Shown: positions 31,213 to 40,703, counted from the first letter of the stretch. The stretch is DNA of 41,355 bases from CAZEAB01 sp964552945 (GCA_964552945.1 CAZKIP010000011.1:1-41355); one strand, 5' to 3'. Notes: generated by a model from the letters alone, not told the origin. Program-made: numbers and translations.

Positions 31213-33237
31213 TTAATCAATTTTCACAATGTCAACTCTTTTTTTAGTCTTAAGTAAATAGTCATAAGTCATAAAGGCCCTAATCGTAAACCTCTCATAA
31301 TCTTTATCTAAACTTGTTAATTCGGAAGGAATTGTTTCAATTTTACAGGCAGCAAAAGTAAAACTTTTTTCTTTCAATTTTCTTTTTGGAACATTTATTT
31401 GATTTTCATTACTCAAACAAGGAGCAGAAAAACTTTCCAAATCTGTCCAATATGAATTAATAGATAATAATTCTCCCTTTCCATCATTCTGCGCTGAATA
31501 AACCAAACGAAGTTCTTTATTTTCAATTATTGGGTTTGAGATAGTGGGACTTCCCATTCCAAAACCTAATTTTACCAAATCTTTTGGAACTGAAGCTGCC
31601 CCATATTTTGATTCCAATTGTTGTTTCATTTTATCTAAAGTAGTTTCAGAATCAAAGAAACTTCCAGATTCAGCTTTATTAATCATATTTAGAGTTTCTT
31701 TTTTATCTTCCACCTTTTTATTTCCAATAAAAAAACGGGTTAAAGTAGCATCTGTTTTAACATCAGAAAAAGTCACATCAAAAGATAAATCATAAGTGCC
31801 ATTAAGTTTCTCTGAAGGAAGACATTCCAAATTTACTTCCCCATTCTCATCATCAAAAGTTGTATCGGCCTCCTTAATAGTTCCAACAAAACTTTTCCCT
31901 TTATTTTTCAAAATTCCGGTAAAATTACAAGAAGCTTTCACCCCAATAGTTTCTTTGAAAGGATTTTTGTACTTGACAATTAAAGGAAAACTCAACTCTT
32001 CTTCACCAAAGTCTAAGAAAGTATCTGTGTAAGCTGCAGAATCAAATTTAAGTTCTAATTTAACTGGATCTCTCGTAGAAATTTTTCTAGTTTTAGCTAT
32101 ACTTGATCCTTCCAATTTATCTTTGACACAATTATTTTTCGCTTCCTCATCCTCTTTATAAATTCCTTCACAATACCTTCTTACTTTCTTTTCTTTCTGA
32201 CATCTTGCCGTATCCACTTTCCCCGGTTCCGCAGAAGCTTGAAAAATACATCCTAAAGTATCTCCAAGAGTTGTTTTCGTTTCTTCATAGGCAACCTTCC
32301 CTTTTTCTATTCCTTTCTCTGATGCCTCTTTATATTCTTGCTGATTTACAGGAGGAAGGTTATTTGCTAAAGCTTCAGAACTAAGAACCAATGAAAAAAT
32401 CATGAAAAGAATAACTGCCATGATCCCTATTACTACAACTGTAGTAAACTTAGATAGGTTTTGTTCAGCCTTTAATTTATCCATTACTCCCAAAATAAAT
32501 AAAAGAATTGCAACTATCGGCCAAGCAAAAACATAAACTATCAAAAAATCACTATTTTTAGCAAAACCAAAAGAGAACCTTTCCAATAGATTGAATATTA
32601 CAATAATGTCTATTAAGAAAGCCATAATTATCAAAACTATTTTCAATTTACTTTCTTTTGTATGGACAATAGAAATAAAGAAAACAAAAAATAATACAAC
32701 CGAGATAGCAAAAGAAATTGTTGGCTCAAACCCAATAAAACTTTTTGCATAATAGGCAACACCTGCTAAAATCATTAATAAGTAATATAATCCCATGCTT
32801 GCAGCGGTCCCAGATTCTCCTGCAGATTTGAACAAAGAACCTCCTCCAAATAATGGGCGTCCTGAACGATAACTTTTTCTTTTTGATAAAGAACCTCCCC
32901 AAGACCATTTTTTGTTTTTCTTCTTGGCATTTGCGGCGTCTTCTTCATCCTCAGCCGCATCTTCCCTTTCCTCGGCTGCTTCTTTCTCTTCTTCAGCTGC
33001 TTTCTCTCTTTCTTCAGCAGCATCCTTTTCAGCATCTGCTGCTTTCTTATCCTCTTTAGCTGAGGATCTACCACCACTGGAAGAACTTTTCTGTCCATCC
33101 TCAATTCTGGCCATATCTCTATGAAGTTGAGCAAGTTGTCTTTCTTCAGCAAGGGTTCTATCTTTTTTACGCAGAAGTTTAGTTCTTAATTTACCAAGGA
33201 TTGCCCACTGTTCATCTTCACTAAGGTCCTTTGCCAT
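31213..33237 (-). CDS. Five-TM surface protein with heptad-repeat cytoplasmic domain and ectodomain
   Basis: A 674-aa protein. Residues about 1-130 are cytoplasmic and charged, with a run of heptads built on AAEE/AAED (about 70-105). Five hydrophobic helices follow (about 150-290), placing the rest outside. The ectodomain (300-674) is beta-rich, with a cysteine pair in the last domain: C607 and C631 after GKGE at 586-589, and a YDY at 658-660, matching the neighbouring lipoprotein. The ATG at 33237 is preferred over a GTG two codons earlier because of the TATA-like stretch at about 33256-33268. No family is recognised. Confidence 0.65.
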   Translation of the reverse strand: MAKDLSEDEQWAILGKLRTKLLRKKDRTLAEERQLAQLHRDMARIEDGQKSSSSGGRSSAKEDKKAADAEKDAAEEREKAAEEEKEAAEEREDAAEDEEDAANAKKKNKKWSWGGSLSKRKSYRSGRPLFGGGSLFKSAGESGTAASMGLYYLLMILAGVAYYAKSFIGFEPTISFAISVVLFFVFFISIVHTKESKLKIVLIIMAFLIDIIVIFNLLERFSFGFAKNSDFLIVYVFAWPIVAILLFILGVMDKLKAEQNLSKFTTVVVIGIMAVILFMIFSLVLSSEALANNLPPVNQQEYKEASEKGIEKGKVAYEETKTTLGDTLGCIFQASAEPGKVDTARCQKEKKVRRYCEGIYKEDEEAKNNCVKDKLEGSSIAKTRKISTRDPVKLELKFDSAAYTDTFLDFGEEELSFPLIVKYKNPFKETIGVKASCNFTGILKNKGKSFVGTIKEADTTFDDENGEVNLECLPSEKLNGTYDLSFDVTFSDVKTDATLTRFFIGNKKVEDKKETLNMINKAESGSFFDSETTLDKMKQQLESKYGAASVPKDLVKLGFGMGSPTISNPIIENKELRLVYSAQNDGKGELLSINSYWTDLESFSAPCLSNENQINVPKRKLKEKSFTFAACKIETIPSELTSLDKDYERFTIRAFMTYDYLLKTKKRVDIVKID

Positions 33238-33295
33238 ATTCACACTCTTTTTAATATAGATAAAACAAAGAACTTATAAAAAGCTTGCGACAGAA

Positions 33296-34495
33296 TCACT
33301 CTATTAAATCAACCCTAAGCTCTCTTAACTCAAGAGTTTTCTTAGGTTTAATTTTCAAAGCATTGTTACCTTTAACAACATCTTCACTTAAATCAAGAAC
33401 ATATTCCACTTCTTTTGTATCAAAACTGGTTAAGTGGCCATTAAAAACTAAATCTCCTTTTTTTGAATCAACTACATCAACAAAATTAATTTTTAACCTA
33501 GCCCTCTTTTTATCATTTTCAATAGATTTGAATTCTTCGTGAGATAACTCAAAATAAAAAGTTGGAAAGTCAACTTCTTTTAAATTTGATTCAATTACTG
33601 CATGAGATAGTTGATAAGTTCCCTTCTCAGTATAAAATATTAAACGATTTTCTCCTTCCATAACCATGCTTGGAGAAAATTCAATTGGAACCATTTTTAG
33701 AGCACAATCAGGAACTGCGCTGTAAATTTCTTTAGCATTCACCATAACTCTCAGTTTTCCAACATCTGAGAAAATACAATCTGGCTGAAACTTTAATACA
33801 ACTTTTTCAAGATTTTCTTTTTCAGTTTTTGAAACTAAAAAGACATTTTCTGAATATTGGGCATCAACATTTGTTACTTCTCCTACGACTTTTAAATCGT
33901 CAATGGAAACCGCATGAGTTAACCAAAAAGCAACCCCAGGCGAAGAAACACCAAAGGTAACAACATTTTGTTTCTGCAACATGTTTTTAGGTAAATTTAA
34001 TGGAGGAATTGATCCTTCTTCAACCTCTCCTTGAAAAACTTCTTCACCATTCAAAAAAACAAGTAATTCTCCTTCCGCCTTTCTAACATTGAAACTTAAT
34101 AAAACAGATTCTGTGTTTGAAAGATCATCTATCGCAAAATGAAACTCGCCTTCTTTTTCGGTAAAAATTGCTCTTTTAGCTGAAACAAACCCTTTTTCTG
34201 CTAAAATTAAACTTTCCTTCTTGGTATATATTGTTACAACTGGAAGAGAATGTCCTATTTTTTTCTGTGCTAAATAATCTATTCTACCAGGTTTTTCTAA
34301 AAGAAGATTTTTATCTTCAACATCATCAAATATGTCAGAAACATTACCGCTATCTGTAACTATTCCCTCTTCATCTAACAACTTTGCTCTCTCTTGAGGA
34401 GGAACCAATATTACAAAAAAAATTATTACGCCGGCAATAACAGCCAACAAAACTGCCGCTCCTGCTGCAGCCTGAGCTTTTTTCATCTTCACCAT
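33296..34495 (-). CDS. Class III signal (pilin-like) surface protein with beta domains
   Basis: A 399-aa protein. The N-terminus KKAQAAAGAAVLLAVIAG has the K-[A/G]-Q start and long hydrophobic helix of archaeal type-IV-pilin-like (class III) signals, followed by PPQERAKLL, a motif seen in surface proteins of DPANN lineages (from memory). The remaining 360 residues are beta-rich, probably several jelly-roll or Ig-like domains, and show no cysteine cluster. First gene of the surface operon; a TATA-like element at about 34508-34530 sits 25 nt upstream, so the ATG at 34495 is taken as the start. Confidence 0.65.
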   Translation of the reverse strand: MVKMKKAQAAAGAAVLLAVIAGVIIFFVILVPPQERAKLLDEEGIVTDSGNVSDIFDDVEDKNLLLEKPGRIDYLAQKKIGHSLPVVTIYTKKESLILAEKGFVSAKRAIFTEKEGEFHFAIDDLSNTESVLLSFNVRKAEGELLVFLNGEEVFQGEVEEGSIPPLNLPKNMLQKQNVVTFGVSSPGVAFWLTHAVSIDDLKVVGEVTNVDAQYSENVFLVSKTEKENLEKVVLKFQPDCIFSDVGKLRVMVNAKEIYSAVPDCALKMVPIEFSPSMVMEGENRLIFYTEKGTYQLSHAVIESNLKEVDFPTFYFELSHEEFKSIENDKKRARLKINFVDVVDSKKGDLVFNGHLTSFDTKEVEYVLDLSEDVVKGNNALKIKPKKTLELRELRVDLIE

Positions 34496-34547
34496 CCCTT
34501 CTAAGAATTATTTATTATATATAAAATATTCTATTTGAGAGTGTAAC

Positions 34548-34560
34548 TTTTTTATACTAT
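34548..34560 (+). promoter_or_regulatory. TATA box of the Pelota gene
   Basis: TTTTTTATACTAT is centred 28 nt before the ATG at 34582, which supports leaderless initiation there rather than at an in-frame TTG at 34564. It is divergent from the surface-operon promoter. Confidence 0.6.
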
Positions 34561-34581
34561 GTATTGCTTCCATACAATAAA

Positions 34582-35634
34582 ATGAACCTTATCAAGCAAG
34601 ATTTCAAAAAAGGGATTGTAAAATTAAGAATAACTGATCCAGACGATCTTTGGTATCTTAGTAGTATTATTGAACCAGGAGATCTTGTTAAATCTGTAAC
34701 CACAAGAAAAATCAGAATTGGTGAAGGAGATAATGCAAAGGTTACAAAAAAAACTTATTTTCTTAAAATCGAAGCTGAAACAATAGATTTTGGAGATTCT
34801 GGCCAAAATTTAAGAATAAATGGTAAAATAAAAGAGGGGCCCGAAGAAGTACCTAAAGATAGTTACCATTCTCTTTCACTTGAAGAAGGAACCGAATTTT
34901 CTTTAGAAAAAGTTAATTGGATGAGTTATCATAAACAAAAACTTCAAGAATCTGCAGAAAAAAAATATAACTATTTAATTTGTATATTAGATAGAGAAGA
35001 AGCCCTTTTTGCCTTAACAAAAAATTATGGATACACCATTCTTGTAAAAATAAAAGGGGACGTTCCAAAAAAAGCAAAAAAAGTTGAAATAAAAAAAGAT
35101 TTTCAACAAGAGCTCATAAAAGCATTAGAAGTATATAATGAAAGATATAAACCTGAAGCAATTGTTATTGCATCCCCAGCTTTCTATAAAGAAGATCTTT
35201 TCAAAAAAATAATTAATAAATTATTGAGAGCAAAAATTGTTCTTGCTACAACTTCTGGAGTTGATGAGAATTCCCTTGATGAAGTAATAAAAAGTCCAGA
35301 ACTTGCTAACACATTAAAAAGTAGTCGAGCAAGAGCTGAACACATAATTATTGAAGAATTATTAAGTGCAATAAAAAAAGATACATTAGCAGCATATGGG
35401 GAAAAGGAAGTTAAAAAAGCGGTGGAACTTGGCGCTGTAAGTGTTTTACTCCTTACTGACAATTTTATCAAGAAGAAAAAAGAAAATAAAGAGTTCGAAG
35501 AGATTGATCAATTTATGAAAAAAGTAGATTCTCTGCAAGGAAAAATTCATTTAATTTCGTCCGAGCATGATGGCGGAAAAAAACTTGATGGCCTTGGAGG
35601 ACTTGCTTCTCTTCTCCGCTATAAAATTTCTTAA
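34582..35634 (+). CDS. pelA: Pelota (Dom34), ribosome rescue factor
   Basis: A 350-aa protein acting with an aEF1A/ABCE1-type partner to rescue stalled ribosomes. The N-terminal Sm-like domain has PDDLWYLSSIIEPGD and the RKIR segment. The middle and C-terminal eRF1-like domains include KSSRARAEHIIIEELL, the GAVSVLLLTDNF strand, and the end SSEHDGGKKLDGLGG. The nuclease-like GGQ loop of eRF1 is absent, as expected for Pelota. Confidence 0.93.
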   Translation: MNLIKQDFKKGIVKLRITDPDDLWYLSSIIEPGDLVKSVTTRKIRIGEGDNAKVTKKTYFLKIEAETIDFGDSGQNLRINGKIKEGPEEVPKDSYHSLSLEEGTEFSLEKVNWMSYHKQKLQESAEKKYNYLICILDREEALFALTKNYGYTILVKIKGDVPKKAKKVEIKKDFQQELIKALEVYNERYKPEAIVIASPAFYKEDLFKKIINKLLRAKIVLATTSGVDENSLDEVIKSPELANTLKSSRARAEHIIIEELLSAIKKDTLAAYGEKEVKKAVELGAVSVLLLTDNFIKKKKENKEFEEIDQFMKKVDSLQGKIHLISSEHDGGKKLDGLGGLASLLRYKIS

Positions 35635-35638
35635 AACA

Positions 35639-35646
35639 TTTTTTTT
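35639..35646 (+). terminator. Oligo-T terminator after the Pelota gene
   Basis: Eight consecutive T begin 5 nt after the Pelota stop; in archaea such a U-tract alone can terminate transcription. A new TATA box follows at about 35669-35678 for the TrmB gene. Confidence 0.5.
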
Positions 35647-35687
35647 CTATATTTTCCAAAACCACAACCTTTTAATAGTAGTTTGTT

Positions 35688-35705
35688 TTACTGATGAACT
35701 AGTAA
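35688..35705. promoter_or_regulatory. Inverted repeat in the TrmB-gene leader (possible operator)
   Basis: TTACT, 8 nt, AGTAA is a perfect inverted repeat lying about 15-25 nt after the likely TATA box (CCTTTTAATAG, about 35668-35678) of the regulator gene. A smaller repeat CAAAAGGGGGTTTTG spans the ribosome-binding site just before the start. Both would suit autoregulation. Confidence 0.35.
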
Positions 35706-35740
35706 CAAAAAGTAGATGTTACCAAAAGGGGGTTTTGAAA

Positions 35741-36535
35741 ATGATTGTTAAAGAAGATTTATTGAGTCAGTTAAGAAGACATTTTGATTTGAATTTATAT
35801 GAAGTTAAATTATGGACCGCTCTACTAAGTAGAGGAGTTTCCACTGCCGGTGAACTTTCTGATATCGCAGATGTTCCTCGTTCAAGAAGTTATGACGTTC
35901 TAGAATCTTTAGAAAAGAAAGGGTTTGTTGTTATGAAATTAGGTAAACCAATTAAATATATTGCTATCCCTCCTGCAGAAGTTGTTGATAGAGTAAGAAA
36001 AAATATGCATGTGCAAGCTCAAGAAAAAGTTAATAGATTAGAAAAAGTTAAAGGTTCTGAATTAATGAATGAATTAGAAACCCTCCATACGCAAGGGGTT
36101 AATCTTATCGACCCTGCAGACATTAGTGGCTGTTTAAGAGGAAGAAACAATCTCTACAATCACCTCGATTTGCTTATCAAAGAAGCAAAGAAAAGTGTCC
36201 ATATCATGACTTCTGATACAGGATTCATGCGTAAAGCAGAAGGGTTAAAACCTACTTTATTAAAAGCAAAGAAGAGAGGAGTTAAAATTAAAATTATGGC
36301 ACCTCTTAACAAAGAGAATAAAAAAGTTGCAGATAGTTTGAAAGCAATCGCTGAAATTAAACATCATAACAAAATAAATTCTCGTTTTGTTACCATTGAT
36401 AGTAAAGATTTAGTATTCATGACCTTGAATGATAAAGAAGTTCATCCTTCTTATGATTTAGGAGTATGGGTAAAAACCCCTTATTTCACTTCTGCCATGG
36501 ATCAGATGTTTAATGCTACTTGGGCTTCCAAGTAA
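35741..36535 (+). CDS. TrmB-family transcriptional regulator
   Basis: A 264-aa protein. Residues about 1-80 are a winged-helix DNA-binding domain: LTLYEVKLW-like start, the recognition helix in ADVPRSRSYDVLESLEKKGFV, and the wing. A coiled-coil linker (95-120) and the TrmB C-terminal effector domain follow (about 130-264; ALxxAKKSVHIMTS, KRGVKIKIMAP, a PLD-like half fold). TrmB proteins sense sugars or other small metabolites. The ATG at 35741 is preferred (GGGGGT 8 nt upstream); the frame is open 58 codons earlier inside Pelota. It is followed by a T-rich stretch (36536-36555). Confidence 0.85.
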   Translation: MIVKEDLLSQLRRHFDLNLYEVKLWTALLSRGVSTAGELSDIADVPRSRSYDVLESLEKKGFVVMKLGKPIKYIAIPPAEVVDRVRKNMHVQAQEKVNRLEKVKGSELMNELETLHTQGVNLIDPADISGCLRGRNNLYNHLDLLIKEAKKSVHIMTSDTGFMRKAEGLKPTLLKAKKRGVKIKIMAPLNKENKKVADSLKAIAEIKHHNKINSRFVTIDSKDLVFMTLNDKEVHPSYDLGVWVKTPYFTSAMDQMFNATWASK

Positions 36536-36555
36536 TTTTTTATTTTTTCCCTTTT
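36536..36555 (+). terminator. T-rich terminator after the TrmB gene
   Basis: The U-rich stretch TTTTTATTTTTTCCCTTTTA begins right after the stop codon and is the likely end of the regulator transcript. Confidence 0.45.
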
Positions 36556-36612
36556 ATTTCTATTTTGTAATTTTTAGCTAGTTTGTAATATTTTCATAAG
36601 CTTTCAGGTTAA

Positions 36613-36625
36613 TTTTATAAATAAT
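36613..36625 (+). promoter_or_regulatory. TATA box of the pheS-pheT-nif3 operon
   Basis: TTTTATAAATAAT is centred about 26 nt before the pheS ATG at 36644; the gene is likely leaderless. Confidence 0.65.
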
Positions 36626-36643
36626 CCTCTATTATAGAAGCCA

Positions 36644-38173
36644 ATGGATTTGAAGAGCATTATTTTGAAATTGCACCCTTTAGAAAGAAAGATTTTGCCA
36701 TTCCTTAAAACAAATAAAGAATTGTCAAAAATTGTAAAATCTTCTGGCCTGCAAGAGATTGAAGTAATGAGAGCTTTGCAATGGTTACAAAATAAAGAAA
36801 TTCTTAAAATAATTACAGATAAAAAGAAAATAGTTAGCTTAGATAAAAATGGAGATTTTTACCGCAGGGAGGGGTTACCTGAAAAAAAATTCTTACAAGC
36901 TCTTAATGAAGACTTCAAAGGATTAAATGTTATTAAAAAAAAATCTAGATTAAGCAAAGAAGAATTAAACGCATGTATTGGATTATTAAAAAGAAAAATT
37001 GCCATTGAAACTAGAAAAGAAGATGTTCTTCAAGTAAAAATAACCCCACAAGGGGAAAAAATTCTTGAACAACAATCTCCCGAAGAATTATTTCTAACTA
37101 GAGACTTTCCAATAAAAATTGAATCTATTGTTGATGTAGACAAATTCGCATTTGATGAATTAAAAAGAAGAAAAAGTTTTCTAAAAATAGAAGAAACTAA
37201 AACCATCACCATAGAACTTACCGAACTTGGAAATAAAGTTTCTAGTGAAGATTTAGATAAAGAAGTGATCAATCGTCTTACTCCTCAGATGTTGCAAGAT
37301 GGCAGTTGGAAAGAGAAAGATTTCCGGGCATATGACATAGAAATTAACGTACCAAAAATAAATGGTGGAAGAAGACATCCTTACAATGAAGCATTGAACA
37401 TAATTAGAAACGCTTTCTTAGAGATGGGTTTTCAGGAGATGAAAGGCCCTTGGGTGGAAACTTCTTTCTGGGGGATGGATGCAATGTGGATCGCCCAAGA
37501 CCATCCAATGAGAGAAGCTCAAGACACTTTCTATTTAGACCTGAAAGGAGAACTTCCAGATTCTAAATTCATTAAAAAAGTAAAAGCTTCACATGAAAAT
37601 GGTTTTAATACTGGCTCTACGGGACACACTAAAGAATGGAATCCTGAAGAAGCTAAGAAATTAATTTTAAGACAACATAGTACTGCAACAACTTTCAGAT
37701 ATTTTTATGAAAAAAAATTGAATGAGAATTGTAAATATTTTTACATTGCTGACAACTTTAGAAATGAGGCAACAGATGCCACCCATTTACCAGAATTTGG
37801 ACAAGCAGAAGGATTTATTATGGGGGATAATTTGAATTTGGCAGATTTAATGGGTTTTGTGAAAGAATTTTATGCAAAATTAGGAATAACAAAAATAAAG
37901 TTTAAACCAACATTTAATCCTTATACGGAACCAAGTATGGAAGCACATTATTACAACGAAAAATTAGGGAAATGGTATGCCTTAATCAATTCTGGAATTT
38001 TTCGACCAGAAGCTTTAGCACCTTATGGAATTACTAAATCCGTTATTGCTTGGGGGATGGGTTCTTCAAGGATTGCCGCTTTGTTAACAGGAAAAACAAA
38101 GTTGAGAGATATCTTTGGACCAGAAGTAGATTTTGATTGGATTAGAAAACATCAGAGGGTAAAAACGTTATAA
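36644..38173 (+). CDS. pheS: Phenylalanyl-tRNA synthetase alpha subunit
   Basis: A 509-aa class II synthetase. The N-terminal half (1-220) holds winged-helix repeats typical of archaeal/eukaryotic alpha subunits. The catalytic core has RRHPYNEALNIIRNAFLEMG, WGMDAMWIAQDHPMR (motif 1/2 region), FRYFYEK, ADNFRNEATDATHLPEF.QAEGF and motif 3 GSSRIAALLTG. It is paired with pheT one base downstream. Confidence 0.95.
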   Translation: MDLKSIILKLHPLERKILPFLKTNKELSKIVKSSGLQEIEVMRALQWLQNKEILKIITDKKKIVSLDKNGDFYRREGLPEKKFLQALNEDFKGLNVIKKKSRLSKEELNACIGLLKRKIAIETRKEDVLQVKITPQGEKILEQQSPEELFLTRDFPIKIESIVDVDKFAFDELKRRKSFLKIEETKTITIELTELGNKVSSEDLDKEVINRLTPQMLQDGSWKEKDFRAYDIEINVPKINGGRRHPYNEALNIIRNAFLEMGFQEMKGPWVETSFWGMDAMWIAQDHPMREAQDTFYLDLKGELPDSKFIKKVKASHENGFNTGSTGHTKEWNPEEAKKLILRQHSTATTFRYFYEKKLNENCKYFYIADNFRNEATDATHLPEFGQAEGFIMGDNLNLADLMGFVKEFYAKLGITKIKFKPTFNPYTEPSMEAHYYNEKLGKWYALINSGIFRPEALAPYGITKSVIAWGMGSSRIAALLTGKTKLRDIFGPEVDFDWIRKHQRVKTL

Positions 38174-38174
38174 A

Positions 38175-39893
38175 ATGGTAATTGTAGATGCAAGTTTTGA
38201 AAGATTAAATGGACTTTTAAAGAAAGAAATTTCTCTTGAAGAACTAGAAGAAACTCTTGCAAATATGGGTTTGGAACTTGATGAAACCGATGGCGATGAG
38301 ATAAAAATTGAAATTACGGCCGAAAGAGTAGATTTAATTTCTCCTGAAGGGTTGGCTAGGGCGATTGATAGTTATCGTGGTTTGGTTAAAGGTTACAAAG
38401 AAATTGTTGTCAACAAAAGTGATTATGTCCATGAGGTAGAATCCTCTGTTAAAGAAGTTCGGCCTTATACAAGATCTTTTGTAGTAAAAAATGTTGAGTT
38501 AACCGATGAAAATATTAAATCGCTAATGTGGATTCAAGAAAAAATTCATGATACTTATGGAAGGAAAAGAAAAAAAGTTTCAATAGGAGTTTATGATTTT
38601 AATAAAATTAAATTCCCAGTAAAATATTGTGCAAAAAAACCAAAAGAGATTAAATTTATTCCTTTAGAGATGGATAAAGAATTAAATGGAAAAGAAATTT
38701 TAGAATTACATCCAAAAGGTAAAAATTATGCTCACTTACTAGAAAGATTTGATAAATATCCCTTACAGATTGATAGTTCGGGACAAGTATTATCTCTACC
38801 TCCAATCATTAATTCTAATAATCTAGGAAAAGTTGATACAGAAACAACAAATCTTTTTGTTGAATGTACCGGTCCAGATGAAGAATCTCTGGATAGTACC
38901 ATGAATATTCTAGCAACAATGTTTTATGATTGGAAAGGAGAAATTTATTCTGTCATAATTAAAAGTAAAGACAAAGAAACTCTTTGCCCTAGCTTAAAAG
39001 AAAGAAAAAAAGAAATTTCTACAAAATTTGTAAATAAATTTATTGGAATTAAACTGAAGAAAGAAGAAGTAGTTAAACTACTTCCTAAGATGGGATATAA
39101 TATCGTTGAGAAAAACCATAAGCAAGATAAGGATAATAAGCAAAACAAAGAAAACAAATCAGGTGATAAAATAATAGTAAGCATTCCTTCTGTTAGAACA
39201 GACATCTGGCATCAAGTAGACATTGCTGATGATATTGCTAGAGCTTATGGTTATAACAACATAAAACCAACGCTTCCAAATATTTCCACCATTGGAAAAA
39301 TGCTGCCTGAAAATATTCTAATTGAAAATTTGTGTAATTTTTTAGTTGGATTAGATTTGATTGAAGTAAAAACATTTGCTTTGACAAATCATGATGACCA
39401 ATATGTAAAAATGAATGTTGAAGAATCTGAACATATAAAGTTAGGAAAAAATACACAGGATAAAGATTTAAGCATGGTAAGATCTTGGTTAATTCCTGAA
39501 GCAATAAAATCTCTAGTAGCTAATAGAAGTAAAGAGTTTCCACAAAAAATATTTGAAGCAGGCATTGTAGTTATTCCTGATTCAAAAATTGATGTAAAAG
39601 CAAGAAATGTAAATAAATTGGTTTGTTTATTATCTGAAGATAAGGTTGATTTCACTAAAATAAAACAGGTTCTTGATTCGACAATTAGTTTTTTAGATTT
39701 AAAATATTCCGTAAAAGAAGCAGCACATAACTCATTTATTCCTGGAAGGTTTGGAAATATAGTTATTGATAATGAAGAGATAGGAATTATTGGAGAAATA
39801 AGTCCTCAAGTGTTAGATAACTGGGATTTGAAAATGCCTCTTGCCGTTTTTGAAATAAATTTAAGTAAAATTATTAAAATATTGGAGTTATAA
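38175..39893 (+). CDS. pheT: Phenylalanyl-tRNA synthetase beta subunit
   Basis: A 572-aa archaeal-type beta subunit without the bacterial EMAP/OB domain: the N-terminal DASFERLNGLLK region, the B3/B4 editing domain (RSFVVKNVELT, LPPIINSNN), the B5 domain with DIWHQVDIADDIARAYGYNNI, and the catalytic-like core. A low-complexity insert of K, D, N and Q (about residues 315-333, between IVEKN and GDKIIVSIP) interrupts the B5 region. Co-transcribed with pheS and nif3-like (8-nt gap). Confidence 0.95.
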   Translation: MVIVDASFERLNGLLKKEISLEELEETLANMGLELDETDGDEIKIEITAERVDLISPEGLARAIDSYRGLVKGYKEIVVNKSDYVHEVESSVKEVRPYTRSFVVKNVELTDENIKSLMWIQEKIHDTYGRKRKKVSIGVYDFNKIKFPVKYCAKKPKEIKFIPLEMDKELNGKEILELHPKGKNYAHLLERFDKYPLQIDSSGQVLSLPPIINSNNLGKVDTETTNLFVECTGPDEESLDSTMNILATMFYDWKGEIYSVIIKSKDKETLCPSLKERKKEISTKFVNKFIGIKLKKEEVVKLLPKMGYNIVEKNHKQDKDNKQNKENKSGDKIIVSIPSVRTDIWHQVDIADDIARAYGYNNIKPTLPNISTIGKMLPENILIENLCNFLVGLDLIEVKTFALTNHDDQYVKMNVEESEHIKLGKNTQDKDLSMVRSWLIPEAIKSLVANRSKEFPQKIFEAGIVVIPDSKIDVKARNVNKLVCLLSEDKVDFTKIKQVLDSTISFLDLKYSVKEAAHNSFIPGRFGNIVIDNEEIGIIGEISPQVLDNWDLKMPLAVFEINLSKIIKILEL

Positions 39894-39901
39894 TTAATAA
39901 A

Positions 39902-40648
39902 ATGGCAACAATAAAAGAAATTTCAGAATTTTTAAACATCGAACTAGAAATTAATGGCATTGAAGACACTTCTTGTAACGGATTACAAGTAGAAAATAAA
40001 GGAGATGTTAAAAAAATAGGGTTTGCAGTAGATGCCTGTCAAGAAAGTTTTGAAAAAGCAATCCAATCGGGATGTCAAATGTTAGTTGTACATCATGGTA
40101 TGATCTGGGATGGAATAAAATCGGTTAAAGGAGACACTTATACTAGATTAAAATATCTTATAAGTAACAATCTTGCTTTGTATGCTGCCCATCTTCCCTT
40201 AGATATGCATAATAAATATGGAAATAATATTCAAATTGCAAACCTTCTAGATTTGAAAGAATTAAAAGCCTTTGGATTTCATAATGGAAAAGCAATTGGT
40301 TTTATGGGAAATAGTGAAAAATATTTAGATGAAATTAAAAACAAATTAAGGAAAAATGGCATGAAAACTCTTAGTTTGGATTTTGGTAAAGAAAAAATCA
40401 ATAAAGTTGCTATTGTTTCTGGTGGGGCTGCCAGAGATTTATATCAAGCTATAGCTGTAGGGGTAGACCTTTTCATCACTGGAGAACCTTTACATTACTG
40501 CCATCATTTAGCAAAAGAAAATAATATTAACGTTATTTTTGCTGGTCACTATGAAACAGAGGTTTGGGGAGTTAAAGCTCTAATGCCTGTTCTTAAAGAA
40601 AAATTTAATGTAGAAGTAGAATTTATTGATGTCCCAACGATAATTTGA
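39902..40648 (+). CDS. Nif3-like dinuclear metal-centre protein
   Basis: A 248-aa protein of the NIF3/YbgI family. Characteristic segments: a SCNGLQVEN block, VDACQESFEKAI, LVVHHGMIWDG (metal histidines), LYAAHLPLDMH, and near the end the VSGGAARDLYQAI, DLFITGEPLHY, VIFAGHYETE strands with the last histidine and glutamate ligands. The family forms hexameric rings with two metals; the substrate is not established. Short gap to pheT suggests co-transcription. Confidence 0.93.
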   Translation: MATIKEISEFLNIELEINGIEDTSCNGLQVENKGDVKKIGFAVDACQESFEKAIQSGCQMLVVHHGMIWDGIKSVKGDTYTRLKYLISNNLALYAAHLPLDMHNKYGNNIQIANLLDLKELKAFGFHNGKAIGFMGNSEKYLDEIKNKLRKNGMKTLSLDFGKEKINKVAIVSGGAARDLYQAIAVGVDLFITGEPLHYCHHLAKENNINVIFAGHYETEVWGVKALMPVLKEKFNVEVEFIDVPTII

Positions 40649-40703
40649 AGAAGTAATTTTAAAGAAATTATTAAAAAATAAGAAAAAGAATAAAATAAAA
40701 AAA

